Assembly: GCF_020783315.1 (NCBI RefSeq)
Contig: NZ_CP086063.1
Location: 310,001 to 374,000, forward strand
Length of the DNA stretch: 64,000 nucleotides
Origin: Ferruginibacter lapsinanis
GTDB taxonomy: Bacteria > Bacteroidota > Bacteroidia > Chitinophagales > Chitinophagaceae
Direction of reading: 5' to 3'
Positions within the stretch are counted from its first letter, which is position 1. The number at the start of each line of letters is the position of its first letter. Positions 25,620 to 34,225 of the stretch are shown in pieces. The notes beneath the pieces were generated by a model that did not search any database, had not been told where the DNA came from, and saw nothing but the letters and a program-made list of their open reading frames with translations. Both the position numbers and the translations under genes were made by a program.

Positions 25620-26387
25620 TTATAGATCTTTACGGTTAAACCAACGAGATGATAACCACAGGGGCAATATCACCCATACAATCAAAACAAGAAATGATAA
25701 TATCAGCCCCATTTGTGTACCAAAAAAATTTCTGAATATGGCGCCAGTGTAACCCATCATAGCTGAAATATCCATCTTTAATAAAATAAGTATCCTGCTC
25801 AGATCGATAGGATTTAATACACTTACCCCTACCATTATTTTTTCTAATGGATAATCTGAAAACTGGAACAACAGGAACATTACCAAACCATCAAACAGCA
25901 AAGAAAAATACAGCCACAATAAAATTGTGACACCAATCCCCTTCGCTTTGTCTCTTATTTTCACCGTAGCCAACATCGCAACTGCAACAAAAATAATTGA
26001 CATAAGTAGTCCGGTCAGTAACATCATACCCCCTGTTGCAGTAGGCTCATACAACAGAATAGGAATTCCTGCACCAACAAAAAAAGACAAAGACAAAGAA
26101 CTGGCCACTCCTATGAAGAAGCTCAACCAGATAGTTTTTCGTTTTAATGGCTGACTTACCAGCAGTTCTAAAAACTCAGCACTGTTGTAAACATAAATAG
26201 CAGCAAATAATATACTCACCAACGGAACAACGATCAAAATGATATTGAGCAAACTCAATAATCCTTTTGCAGAATTATCTTCCAGATTAAATATGCTGAA
26301 AGATATCAATAACAGAAATACTGTATACGCCAGTACAATCTTATTACGCAGTATATCTATAATTACATATTTGATAATTTTTTTCAT
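25620..26387 (-). CDS. nosY: ABC permease NosY
   Basis: Membrane subunit of the NosDFY copper-site maturation transporter for nitrous oxide reductase. The 255 residues have six hydrophobic segments, with the N-terminal KKIIKYVIIDILRNKIVLAYTVFL and the polar loop SAEFLELLVSQPLKRKTIWLS typical of NosY. It lies 22 bp after nosF. Confidence 0.9.
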   Translation of the reverse strand: MKKIIKYVIIDILRNKIVLAYTVFLLLISFSIFNLEDNSAKGLLSLLNIILIVVPLVSILFAAIYVYNSAEFLELLVSQPLKRKTIWLSFFIGVASSLSLSFFVGAGIPILLYEPTATGGMMLLTGLLMSIIFVAVAMLATVKIRDKAKGIGVTILLWLYFSLLFDGLVMFLLFQFSDYPLEKIMVGVSVLNPIDLSRILILLKMDISAMMGYTGAIFRNFFGTQMGLILSFLVLIVWVILPLWLSSRWFNRKDL

Positions 26388-26409
26388 CTGACGTGCTTTA
26401 TCTCTATGA

Positions 26410-27123
26410 TCAAATAATTTTTTCCTGCATTACTGCAGCAATAGCTTTTGACAATTTCTCTTGTCCAGTATCTGTCCGTAAAGCCTGTATACTTTTATGA
26501 AAACATAATTTCCCATCTTGTATATAAATCACCTGTGTAACCAGGTCATCCAATTCGCTTAAAATATGTGAAGTGATCAAGATCAATTTACCTTTTGTTT
26601 TTTCTTTTATGATCTTTTCTTTCAGCATTTCTGATGATACAGGATCCAGGCCAGCCGTTGGTTCATCCAGTATCAACACATCAGGATTAAATAAAAAAGC
26701 TAAAGCTGCACTCACTTTTTGCCTTGTTCCCCCTGATAATGTCCTCATTCGCTTATTTAATAGTTCATTGAGCTTAAATGCGTCAATCAATTCTTCATCG
26801 ATAGCATTGTTATTTTTGCTTCTGATATCTTTCATCATATCCAATATCTGGCCTATTGTCATATTTTCAGGATAGCGACCAATCTGCGGCATATAACCTA
26901 TATTGGCTCTGTATTGCCAGTCGTGTAAAATATTTTTATCGTTGAATGTAATAAAGCCGCTATCGCAAACAACCATTCCTAAAATACTTTTGATCAAAGT
27001 TGTTTTACCGCTTCCGTTTGGACCTATCAAAGCGATACATTCACCTCTGTTGCAGGTAACTGAAACATTATCCAGTACAGCTAGCTTACCAAATTTTTTT
27101 GAGACATTATTTGCTATGATCAT
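26410..27123 (-). CDS. nosF: ABC ATPase NosF
   Basis: ATPase driving NosY and NosD. The 237 residues contain Walker A GPNGSGKTTLIKS, signature LSGGTRQKVS, Walker B VLILDEPTAGLDP and the H-loop ITSHILSEL. The start codon overlaps the nosD stop by 4 bp, which couples their translation. Confidence 0.93.
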   Translation of the reverse strand: MIIANNVSKKFGKLAVLDNVSVTCNRGECIALIGPNGSGKTTLIKSILGMVVCDSGFITFNDKNILHDWQYRANIGYMPQIGRYPENMTIGQILDMMKDIRSKNNNAIDEELIDAFKLNELLNKRMRTLSGGTRQKVSAALAFLFNPDVLILDEPTAGLDPVSSEMLKEKIIKEKTKGKLILITSHILSELDDLVTQVIYIQDGKLCFHKSIQALRTDTGQEKLSKAIAAVMQEKII

Positions 27124-28355
27124 AATGGCAGTGCTTTCATTAATGGATAATTATCTTTCAACCCTTCGGGAGTCAGTGTCGGCAATATTTTTTCTGTTTT
27201 ATCTAAAAGCGAAGTCATAAAACTTCTGAATAACATCATGGCTGTTGGGTTTTGTTCAACAATCATGGAATACATACTCACCGGCCGATAAGGAATATCC
27301 CCGATCTTATCCTTATTCAGATCATATCCATCATATTTATCCCAATAATTGTAATCAAATGTATTTAACACAAGGCTACCATTGGTACCTACATCAAAAG
27401 TGTTACTGATAAAATTGTTATGATTTAAAGTAATGTCCATACAACTGGCCTGTATCTTTAATGCCCATCCATTATCTTCAAAAACATTTTTCGTCATAGT
27501 AATTCGACTAGCCCCTTCCATATGAATACCTGTAGTGTTTTTTACAAAACGATTATTATCAATATAACTGTCAGATATCTCTTTTAATAACAACCCATAT
27601 GCAGCATCTCCCCAGTTTTCTTCGAAATAATTATGAAACATTTTTACCTTACTGGAAAACATAACGGCAACTCCTGCTCCGTTATTTTTAAAAATATTAG
27701 TAATATAAGAGTCGCTGTTGGAAAACATGAAATGTAATCCGTAACGAAGATTTTTAAAAGATGTATTACGCCAGATAACCGAATTGGTTACAAACTCAAA
27801 ATAAATACCATCTCTATGACCAGAAATAGTATTGGCAATAATTTTCAAGCTATCGCTTTTCCAGCAATGAATACCATTACCGCTTTCTTGTTCTTGTTTT
27901 CCATAAGCAGTTAACTGATTATTTTCGATTGTACAGTTCGTTCCGTATTGAGAATAAATGCCAAAAAAGGTATCTTCTAAAATATTGTTTTTGATAATTA
28001 CATTTCTGGAATTATAAATTTTTATACCGGCAAAATCTTCTATGCTGGAAACTCCGGAATGAATTACTTTAAAACCATCTACAGTTACATCATTTGCTTT
28101 TATAGAGATTATTTCATATTTATGTTCTCCGTCTAAAACTGGATGATCAAGCCCTCTTAAAATGATTGACTTGGAAATGATCAGATTTTTTTCATGATAT
28201 ATTCCAGTTTCTACCAAAACGACATCCCCATTATTGGCAACTGCTAAAGCCTGACTGATAGAATTAAATATTTGCCCTTTGCCAACATGCAAAGTTTTAG
28301 CTGTAGAAGAAACCGATAATGCTAAAAAGGATAATATATAGATGCAGTATTTCAC
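27120..28355 (-). CDS. nosD: NosD copper-processing periplasmic protein
   Basis: Exported protein needed to build the copper centre of NosZ. The signal peptide ends near SSTAK; the remaining 390 residues form a right-handed beta-helix with repeated turns such as NNRFVKNTTGIHMEGASRI and FENTFFGIYSQYGTNCTIENN (parallel beta-helix/CASH repeats). Its start overlaps the previous gene by 4 bp. Length and order (nosZ, NosL, nosD, nosF, nosY) are standard. Confidence 0.92.
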   Translation of the reverse strand: MKYCIYILSFLALSVSSTAKTLHVGKGQIFNSISQALAVANNGDVVLVETGIYHEKNLIISKSIILRGLDHPVLDGEHKYEIISIKANDVTVDGFKVIHSGVSSIEDFAGIKIYNSRNVIIKNNILEDTFFGIYSQYGTNCTIENNQLTAYGKQEQESGNGIHCWKSDSLKIIANTISGHRDGIYFEFVTNSVIWRNTSFKNLRYGLHFMFSNSDSYITNIFKNNGAGVAVMFSSKVKMFHNYFEENWGDAAYGLLLKEISDSYIDNNRFVKNTTGIHMEGASRITMTKNVFEDNGWALKIQASCMDITLNHNNFISNTFDVGTNGSLVLNTFDYNYWDKYDGYDLNKDKIGDIPYRPVSMYSMIVEQNPTAMMLFRSFMTSLLDKTEKILPTLTPEGLKDNYPLMKALPL

Positions 28356-29383
28356 TTTTTGCTTAATTCATTCCAGGTTACAACATCTCCACCAAAATGC
28401 TGTTGTATCATTTTCAAACTATCTGTGTTATCAAATGCAGCAATATTTCCACCCATCGGACTTCTTAGTTGTTCAGTTTCTAATAAGGATGATCTTTTTT
28501 GAGAGATCAAACTATGATCGCCACAAAAATTAGTAAAAAAAATATCTTTTATACTGGCTACAGAAAGTTCGTCCGTATGAAGATAGGCTAACACACAATG
28601 CATATCATCAAACTTGTACACCTTACCTTTTGTAGTAACAATTTCAGCGCCAAATTTGACATCACTTATCGTCATCTTACAGAAATGACAATTATCTACC
28701 CCTGGCTTAAGTGGCTCAGGCCCTGCGCTACATGACACTAATGTTGTTAATGTGGCAATTGCAATAATAGTATTGACTGACACTCCTATCTTTTTAATTT
28801 TTTTTGAAGCCCTCAGTTCAGTAAATACACAAATAAATAGTGCCACGCCAACTCCTACAAATATCCAACCGCCTATATCCGGCATTGAATACGCTCCAAA
28901 ATTTAATAACTGTTTAAATCCAATTAACGGAGGCTGGTAAGCCATTCCCGGAACAATGATTGCTGCATCCGGATTTAAATTATGTCCATAGTTATACTCC
29001 CATCTCCAAAAATCATACATTGACAAAATGCCAAAACAGACAAATAAAATAAATAAAATATTAAGTAATCTTTTTCGTTTGAGTAGCGCTACCAAAATAA
29101 AAGCTGCAGCAAAAAATCCGATGATGTAAGGCAATATCCTAAACTCAATAAAATCTTCTGTATGCAATGTTTTCATTCCTATATAATGGTTCAACCCATT
29201 TATAATATCAACATTACCACTTAGTTTATTGGGATATATCAATAATTTCAATCCTTCAGGATATTGTGGGGCGGCTAAGTCTATTCCCCATAATGGAACA
29301 AACAAAACTACTATCAATGCCAATCCGCATACTATTAACAATATTCTTACCCAGCTTTGTAATCCTTTCTTTTCCATTGCCAA
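28352..29383 (-). CDS. nosL: Membrane protein fused to NosL copper chaperone
   Basis: Residues 1-215 form a polytopic part with about five membrane segments. Residues about 216-343 are NosL: the motif DNCHFCKMTISD (C232, C235, M237) resembles the Cu(I)-binding site of NosL. The junction TTLVSC218SAGPEP looks like a lipobox, the usual start of a free NosL lipoprotein, so the fusion seems to have joined a membrane-protein gene to an existing nosL. Alternatively one start is missed; the frame is continuous. It ends with an ATGA overlap with nosD and begins about 70 bp after nosZ. Confidence 0.82.
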   Translation of the reverse strand: MAMEKKGLQSWVRILLIVCGLALIVVLFVPLWGIDLAAPQYPEGLKLLIYPNKLSGNVDIINGLNHYIGMKTLHTEDFIEFRILPYIIGFFAAAFILVALLKRKRLLNILFILFVCFGILSMYDFWRWEYNYGHNLNPDAAIIVPGMAYQPPLIGFKQLLNFGAYSMPDIGGWIFVGVGVALFICVFTELRASKKIKKIGVSVNTIIAIATLTTLVSCSAGPEPLKPGVDNCHFCKMTISDVKFGAEIVTTKGKVYKFDDMHCVLAYLHTDELSVASIKDIFFTNFCGDHSLISQKRSSLLETEQLRSPMGGNIAAFDNTDSLKMIQQHFGGDVVTWNELSKK

Positions 29384-29402
29384 TAATTAATTGATGAATT
29401 TT

Positions 29403-29433
29403 AAAAAGGAGCAGGTATATATACACCTGCTCC
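29403..29433 (-). terminator. Hairpin terminator/attenuator between nosZ and nosL
   Basis: On the minus strand GGAGCAGGT and ACCTGCTCC pair around an 8-nt loop and are followed by TTTTT. It lies 22 bp after the nosZ stop and before the fused nosL. Partial read-through would give more nosZ-cytochrome RNA than accessory-gene RNA. Confidence 0.72.
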
Positions 29434-29454
29434 CCATTGTATACTCAAAAAAAC

Positions 29455-31449
29455 TTATTTACTACCTACTGAATCAGCAGCAGGTAAATTTTTTCCCGTA
29501 CTAAACAATAACGGAGTGTTACTTCCAGCCGGAGATACTCTAACATAGCCCGACATTTCCTGATGCAATGCACTACAGAAATCGGTACAGTATATAGGAT
29601 ACATACCTGTTTTTTCAGGTATCCATTTTAACGTTTGGGTTTCTCCCGGCATAATAAGCAACTCAGCATTGCTTGCACCTTTTACAGCAAAGCCATGTGG
29701 CACATCCCAATCCTGTTCAATGTTTGTAACATGGAAATATACTTCATCTCCCATTTTTATTCCCTCGATATTATCAGGCGCAAAATGTGAACGAATTGCG
29801 GTCATATACACATGCACTTTATTTCCTTCTCTCACAACTTTTGTAGTACCTTCTCCTTTAGATGCATAAGGATGTGCATTCTCCTCAATTTTAAAGAATT
29901 TAAGAGATTTTGCTCTTATCAGATCTGCTGAAACAGCTTGTGCATAATGCGGTTCGCCAATGGTGGGGAAATCAAGTATCAATTGCATCTTATCTCCGCT
30001 GATATCATACAACTGTGCGCTTTGAGCCAACTCAGGACCTGTTGGCAGATATCTGTCTTTGGTAATTTTATTATACGCAATTAAATATTTAGGATTCGGT
30101 TTTTTACTATCGCCACCAGGTATACATAAATGACCAACTGAATAATAGGTAGGCACTCTATCTACTACTGTGAGGTCTTTAATATTCCATTTTACCACTT
30201 CACTTGATACAAAGAAGGTAGTATAAGCAAACCCTTTACCATCAAACTCTGTATGTAATGGACCAAGACCCGGTTTTTTAACTTCCCCATATAAAGCACT
30301 TTCATATTTTATGATTGGTATACCATCATATTCACCTATGAAATCTTTTGCTGCAATTGCTTTTTGTATTTTATCAAAACTGAACACGGGAATCAATGCC
30401 GCTAATTTTCCACTACCCACAATGTATTCTCCTGTTGGATCTACATCGCAGCCATGTGGTGATTTAGGACATGGCATGAAATAACAGATATCTTTCAACT
30501 CTTTTGCATCCAGCACTGTCACTTCTGTTCTGATCTCTGATGTAGCTGTATGTGTTTTTTCATTGTATATATTATGAGCATATCTTACTGCTTGCTTTCT
30601 TCCTTTACCTGCTTTCAAATATTCTTCTGCTTTTTTCCAGTTTACCGCCATGATAAAATCTTTATCTTTTTGAGAAGCATTTACTTCAAGCAATGTATTG
30701 GCTTGTTCTGTATTGTAACAACTAAAGAAGAACCATCCATGTGACTTACCTTTACCGGCATGACTCAGATCAAAATTTACCCCAGGGCATTGTATCTGAA
30801 ATGCGATATCCATTTTTCCATCTTCTTTACCAACACTGATAAAACTCAATGTGCCCTTAAAATTCTTTTTGTAAGTATTGATAGGTACATCTCCATTTAC
30901 ATTATCGGGTGGGACGCTAAACCTTGTTCCTGCCACTACGTATTCAGTATTTTCTGTGATAAAAGGTGAAGAGTGATTCCCTGCACTGTTTGGCAATTCA
31001 ATAATTTCTGCTGTACGAAAAGTAGTCAGATCTATCCTGGCAACTCTTGGTGTATTATTGGCATTACCAAACACCCATCTACCATCTATTTCACCGTTTG
31101 TTTGAGACATTTCAGTATGATGGAGATCATCCCACGGCACAAAACCATGAGAAGTATTTAGCATGGGCTTGGTTTCCTCACTATATCCCCAGCCTTTTTC
31201 CGGGTCAACTGAGAAAACAGGTATCACCCTCAATAAACGACCTGACGGTAATCCATATACGCTCATTTGTCCGCTAAAGCCCCCTGAAACAAAATTATAA
31301 AATGCATCATATTTTCCTGGTGCTACATACGCTTTTGCTGCAGCATCAGAGCTCACAGCATTTCCTGCATTTTTGGGTTTACAGGCATTGAGGCTCATTA
31401 GAATAGCTACTCCTGCGGCAGCTATCATATTAAATTGTATCTTTTTCAT
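29455..31449 (-). CDS. nosZ: Nitrous oxide reductase, clade II
   Basis: Reduces N2O to N2 in the periplasm, using CuZ and CuA. The start is placed at the ATG at 31449 because MKKIQFNMIAAAGVAILMSLNAC is a lipoprotein/Sec signal; there is no twin-arginine motif, which is the mark of clade II. Histidine-rich CuZ segments include WDDLHHTEMSQ, PKSPHGCDVDPTGEY and GEPHYAQAV; the CuA site is CTDFCSALHQEM near the C-terminus. About 664 residues. A c-type cytochrome gene precedes it by 31 bp and may donate electrons. Confidence 0.95.
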   Translation of the reverse strand: MKKIQFNMIAAAGVAILMSLNACKPKNAGNAVSSDAAAKAYVAPGKYDAFYNFVSGGFSGQMSVYGLPSGRLLRVIPVFSVDPEKGWGYSEETKPMLNTSHGFVPWDDLHHTEMSQTNGEIDGRWVFGNANNTPRVARIDLTTFRTAEIIELPNSAGNHSSPFITENTEYVVAGTRFSVPPDNVNGDVPINTYKKNFKGTLSFISVGKEDGKMDIAFQIQCPGVNFDLSHAGKGKSHGWFFFSCYNTEQANTLLEVNASQKDKDFIMAVNWKKAEEYLKAGKGRKQAVRYAHNIYNEKTHTATSEIRTEVTVLDAKELKDICYFMPCPKSPHGCDVDPTGEYIVGSGKLAALIPVFSFDKIQKAIAAKDFIGEYDGIPIIKYESALYGEVKKPGLGPLHTEFDGKGFAYTTFFVSSEVVKWNIKDLTVVDRVPTYYSVGHLCIPGGDSKKPNPKYLIAYNKITKDRYLPTGPELAQSAQLYDISGDKMQLILDFPTIGEPHYAQAVSADLIRAKSLKFFKIEENAHPYASKGEGTTKVVREGNKVHVYMTAIRSHFAPDNIEGIKMGDEVYFHVTNIEQDWDVPHGFAVKGASNAELLIMPGETQTLKWIPEKTGMYPIYCTDFCSALHQEMSGYVRVSPAGSNTPLLFSTGKNLPAADSVGSK

Positions 31450-31507
31450 TTGCTTTTTATTTAGTTTTATACCCAACGACTTTATTCATCTACCTTATTT
31501 CAGCATA

Positions 31508-31990
31508 TTATTTTACTCCATCATTCTTACGCATAAACTCATACAAATTTCTTGCATCGTCATCTGTTAAGTTTTGATTGGGCATTCTTACCAAACATAT
31601 TTCTAATTGAGCCTGGGCTTTAGGATCTTTATTAAGCATCGCATCAGTATTTGTTACGAAATTCATGATCCATTCTGCAGCATATCGTTTTGTTACACCT
31701 TTCCAACCTGGGCCAACCAATTTTTCATCAGTAACCTTATGGCAACTGCTGCATTTTACTCCATAAATCTTTTCTCCTTCTGATGCTTTCGCAACATCAA
31801 GCGTAGCAGGAATATCTACTTTAGTAAATTTCCCTTCGCCGCGGTTGGGATCATATGATGGGTTTCCGGCAGGAGCTTCATTCTTTGTTGCATCATAGGC
31901 ATCAGTTGTAGGCTTTACATCACTACCTCCACCTCCACCACATGATGCTATAATAGTTCCTATGACCAAAATGATTGATAATTTTTTCAT
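31508..31990 (-). CDS. c-type cytochrome lipoprotein of the nos operon
   Basis: Probable electron donor to NosZ. The signal ends IIASC17 (lipobox), then a Gly/Asp-rich linker, and one heme site CSSCH (C80, C83, H84), with a methionine in LVRMPNQNL as likely sixth ligand. It is the first gene of the nos operon, so the FNR-like promoter upstream drives cytochrome and nosZ together. Confidence 0.9.
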   Translation of the reverse strand: MKKLSIILVIGTIIASCGGGGGSDVKPTTDAYDATKNEAPAGNPSYDPNRGEGKFTKVDIPATLDVAKASEGEKIYGVKCSSCHKVTDEKLVGPGWKGVTKRYAAEWIMNFVTNTDAMLNKDPKAQAQLEICLVRMPNQNLTDDDARNLYEFMRKNDGVK

Positions 31991-32024
31991 AATTATTTAG
32001 TTTTTGATTTAAAAATTTATTGTA

Positions 32025-32068
32025 CAAGATTACGTTACCCTATTGTTGATATTTATGCGTCAAATCAT
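32025..32068 (-). promoter_or_regulatory. FNR-like site and promoter of the nos operon
   Basis: On the minus strand ATGATTTGACGCAT (32068-32055) has the TGAT-N4 half perfectly and a degenerate second half. After 22 bp comes TAATCTTG (32032-32025), matching TAnnTTTG except one base. The cytochrome start codon is at 31990. Confidence 0.62.
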
Positions 32069-32263
32069 AAGTATGAAACAGCTTTCATTTACAGCAATTA
32101 TTATATTATCAAAAGCTCCAGAAACTGCTTTAAACCTTGCATTCTCCAAATTTTATCGATAAATTGTGTAAATAACATGATCAAAATCATGTTATTCAAT
32201 AAGAACTATCATATAGCACAAAGAGGTAGATGGATAGCTTTGACAACACTTAAACCTATCATT

Positions 32264-32860
32264 ATGATGATTGATATCGACACCTTGTTAGCATGGGGGG
32301 CTGCTTATAAAAAAGTAGCTGCCAACGACATCATTTTTAAGGAAGGTATTCAAGCACAATTTTATTATCAGTTAGTAAGCGGTAGTGTACGTTGGGTAAA
32401 TATCAATGAAGAAGGTAAAGAGTTTTTGCAAGTAATGATTGAACCGGGTGAATGTTTTGGAGAACTACCTTTGTTTGATGGCGGACCATTTGCTGCAACA
32501 GCGGTAGCTAATGAAGATTCTGTTGTTATTCGCCTTCACGCTTCTACATTTTTTCAATTAATAAAAGAGAATCCTGAAATACATATTAAATTTACCCGGT
32601 TATTATCAGAAAGGTTGCGGTTCAAATTCTTTATTTTAAAAGAAATGGCCAACCACAATCCAGAACACAGTATCTCTACATTACTTAGCTATTTCAAAGA
32701 AACAAAAACTAATATTTGCACAAAGTGCAACAGAATAAAACTTACACGTCAACAAATTGCTGATATGACAGGCCTCAGGGTTGAAACCGTGATTCGTACT
32801 ATTAAAAATTTACAGGCAAAAGGTCAACTCGTCATTGAAAAAGGAAAGGTCTATTGTTAG
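32264..32860 (+). CDS. Crp/Fnr-family regulator next to the nos operon
   Basis: The start is put at the ATG at 32264 (MMIDIDTLLAWGAAY), as the 29 residues before it in the frame are unlike the family. About 198 residues: sensor domain to about 115, then a helix-turn-helix, LTRQQIADMTGLRVETVIRTI. A cysteine pair CTKC stands just before the helix-turn-helix and another cysteine ends the protein; no N-terminal cysteine cluster is seen. Divergent from the nos operon. It is the natural candidate for the FNR-like sites here; whether it senses NO, heme or redox state cannot be read. Confidence 0.85.
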   Translation: MMIDIDTLLAWGAAYKKVAANDIIFKEGIQAQFYYQLVSGSVRWVNINEEGKEFLQVMIEPGECFGELPLFDGGPFAATAVANEDSVVIRLHASTFFQLIKENPEIHIKFTRLLSERLRFKFFILKEMANHNPEHSISTLLSYFKETKTNICTKCNRIKLTRQQIADMTGLRVETVIRTIKNLQAKGQLVIEKGKVYC

Positions 32861-32861
32861 C

Positions 32862-32907
32862 TTATGATTCAAATCATAACGACTAACACTGAACCGAAGT
32901 TACTTTG
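32862..32907 (+). promoter_or_regulatory. Perfect FNR-like palindrome and promoter of the membrane protein gene
   Basis: TTATGATT-CA-AATCATAA (32862-32879) is a perfect inverted repeat containing TGAT-TCAA-ATCA. From the 14-bp core (32864-32877), 22 bp lead to TTACTTTG (32900-32907), a near match to TAnnTTTG. The start codon is at 32923. Confidence 0.75.
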
Positions 32908-32922
32908 TGTTAAATATTGACT

Positions 32923-34128
32923 ATGTCGTTGGTGTTACATCGCTGGATAAAACTTACCCTCATTAATCTGTTGATCGTTGCTGCCATTGGAGTAGCCCTA
33001 AGATATAAGATAGCATATTCTCTTCCTATTGTTAATCAAAAACATTTATTACACGGCCACTCACATTTTGCTTTTGCCGGATGGATATCTCAAGCTATCA
33101 TGACCTTATTGGTCGCTTATCTGGCCAAACAAAAAGGTGAAAGTATTTTAAAAAAATATCGTTGGCTGCTGTATGCTAATGTAGTCACAGCTTATGGCAT
33201 GTTGGTTACATTTCCTTTTGAGGGATACGGATTATTTTCTATCACTTTCTCCACCCTTTCCATTTTCGTTTCTTATGCATTTGCAATACAATACTGGAAA
33301 GACCTGAACACATTAGAAACCAGATACATAAGCCATTATTGGTTTAAAACAGCACTGTTTTGTAATGTATTCTCTTCCTTAGGCGCCTTTTCGCTGGCAG
33401 CCATGATGGCAGCGAAAATTTCACATCAAAACTGGTTTCTGGCAGCAGAATATTTTTATTTACATTTCCAATACAATGGTTGGTTCTTTTTTTCATGTAT
33501 GGGATTGATTGTGGCCAAACTTTTTAATTCATCTTCTCCTGTAATTTTAAAAAGAATTTATCTATTGTTTGCTGCTGCAATTATTCCTGCTTATTTTTTA
33601 TCTGCCTTGTGGATGGATATTCCTTTATGGGTATATATACTGGTTGTTCTTTCTGCAGTTGCACAAATAGCCGGCTGGGGATATATGCTGGCTTTAATTA
33701 AAAACAAAGCACTTTCCTTAAACCCTTTGCTGACCTCTACCACAAAGCAGCTACTAACATTATCAGCTATTGCTTTATCCATCAAACTATTATTACAGTT
33801 AGGCTCAACCATCCCTTCATTAAGTACACTCACCTTCGGTTTTAGACCTATCGTAATTGGTTACCTGCACTTAGTGCTGCTTGGTGTAATTACCATATTC
33901 ATTCTGGGTTATATGTTCGCTTCCGGCCTCATCAGTCTAAATAAAAAAACAGGAATTGGTATAACCATATTTGTTTCAGGCATTATTATCAATGAACTCT
34001 TTTTGATGGTACAAGGTGTTACTGCATTAAATTATTTCAATGTTCCTTATATCAATGAAGCGCTTTTAGCTGCTGCCGTCACAATGTTCACGGGATTGTT
34101 ATTATTAAATATTGGTCAAAAAAAATAA
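32923..34128 (+). CDS. Polytopic membrane protein with heme-oxidase-like histidines
   Basis: The start is the ATG at 32923; an in-frame TTG two codons earlier is less likely. About 401 residues and 12 predicted membrane helices. Conserved-looking histidines occur in HLLHGHSHFAFAGW, YFYLHFQYNGWFFF and IGYLHLVLLG, resembling subunit I of heme-copper oxidases, but the HPE and HH motifs of catalytic subunits are absent. NnrS-like proteins are the closest functional analogy. The FNR-like operator places it with the nos genes. I cannot name it further. Confidence 0.6.
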   Translation: MSLVLHRWIKLTLINLLIVAAIGVALRYKIAYSLPIVNQKHLLHGHSHFAFAGWISQAIMTLLVAYLAKQKGESILKKYRWLLYANVVTAYGMLVTFPFEGYGLFSITFSTLSIFVSYAFAIQYWKDLNTLETRYISHYWFKTALFCNVFSSLGAFSLAAMMAAKISHQNWFLAAEYFYLHFQYNGWFFFSCMGLIVAKLFNSSSPVILKRIYLLFAAAIIPAYFLSALWMDIPLWVYILVVLSAVAQIAGWGYMLALIKNKALSLNPLLTSTTKQLLTLSAIALSIKLLLQLGSTIPSLSTLTFGFRPIVIGYLHLVLLGVITIFILGYMFASGLISLNKKTGIGITIFVSGIIINELFLMVQGVTALNYFNVPYINEALLAAAVTMFTGLLLLNIGQKK

Positions 34129-34155
34129 ATTTCATTGTTGAGGTTATATATAACG

Positions 34156-34185
34156 AAAGGCTATCTGATCAGATAGCCTTTTTGA
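34156..34185 (+). terminator. Terminator after the polytopic membrane protein gene
   Basis: The perfect 26-bp palindrome at 34156-34181 (arms AAAGGCTATCTGA and its complement) is followed by T residues; it can also end the minus-strand gene at 34226. Confidence 0.85.
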
Positions 34186-34225
34186 TACGGTTCAACAAAG
34201 GATAGAATACAATATATTAAATCTG

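Noticed and set aside
32177..32263. N-terminal extension of the nos-side Crp protein
   Set aside because: The residues are unlike Crp N-termini, and two adjacent ATG codons at 32264 give a normal length.
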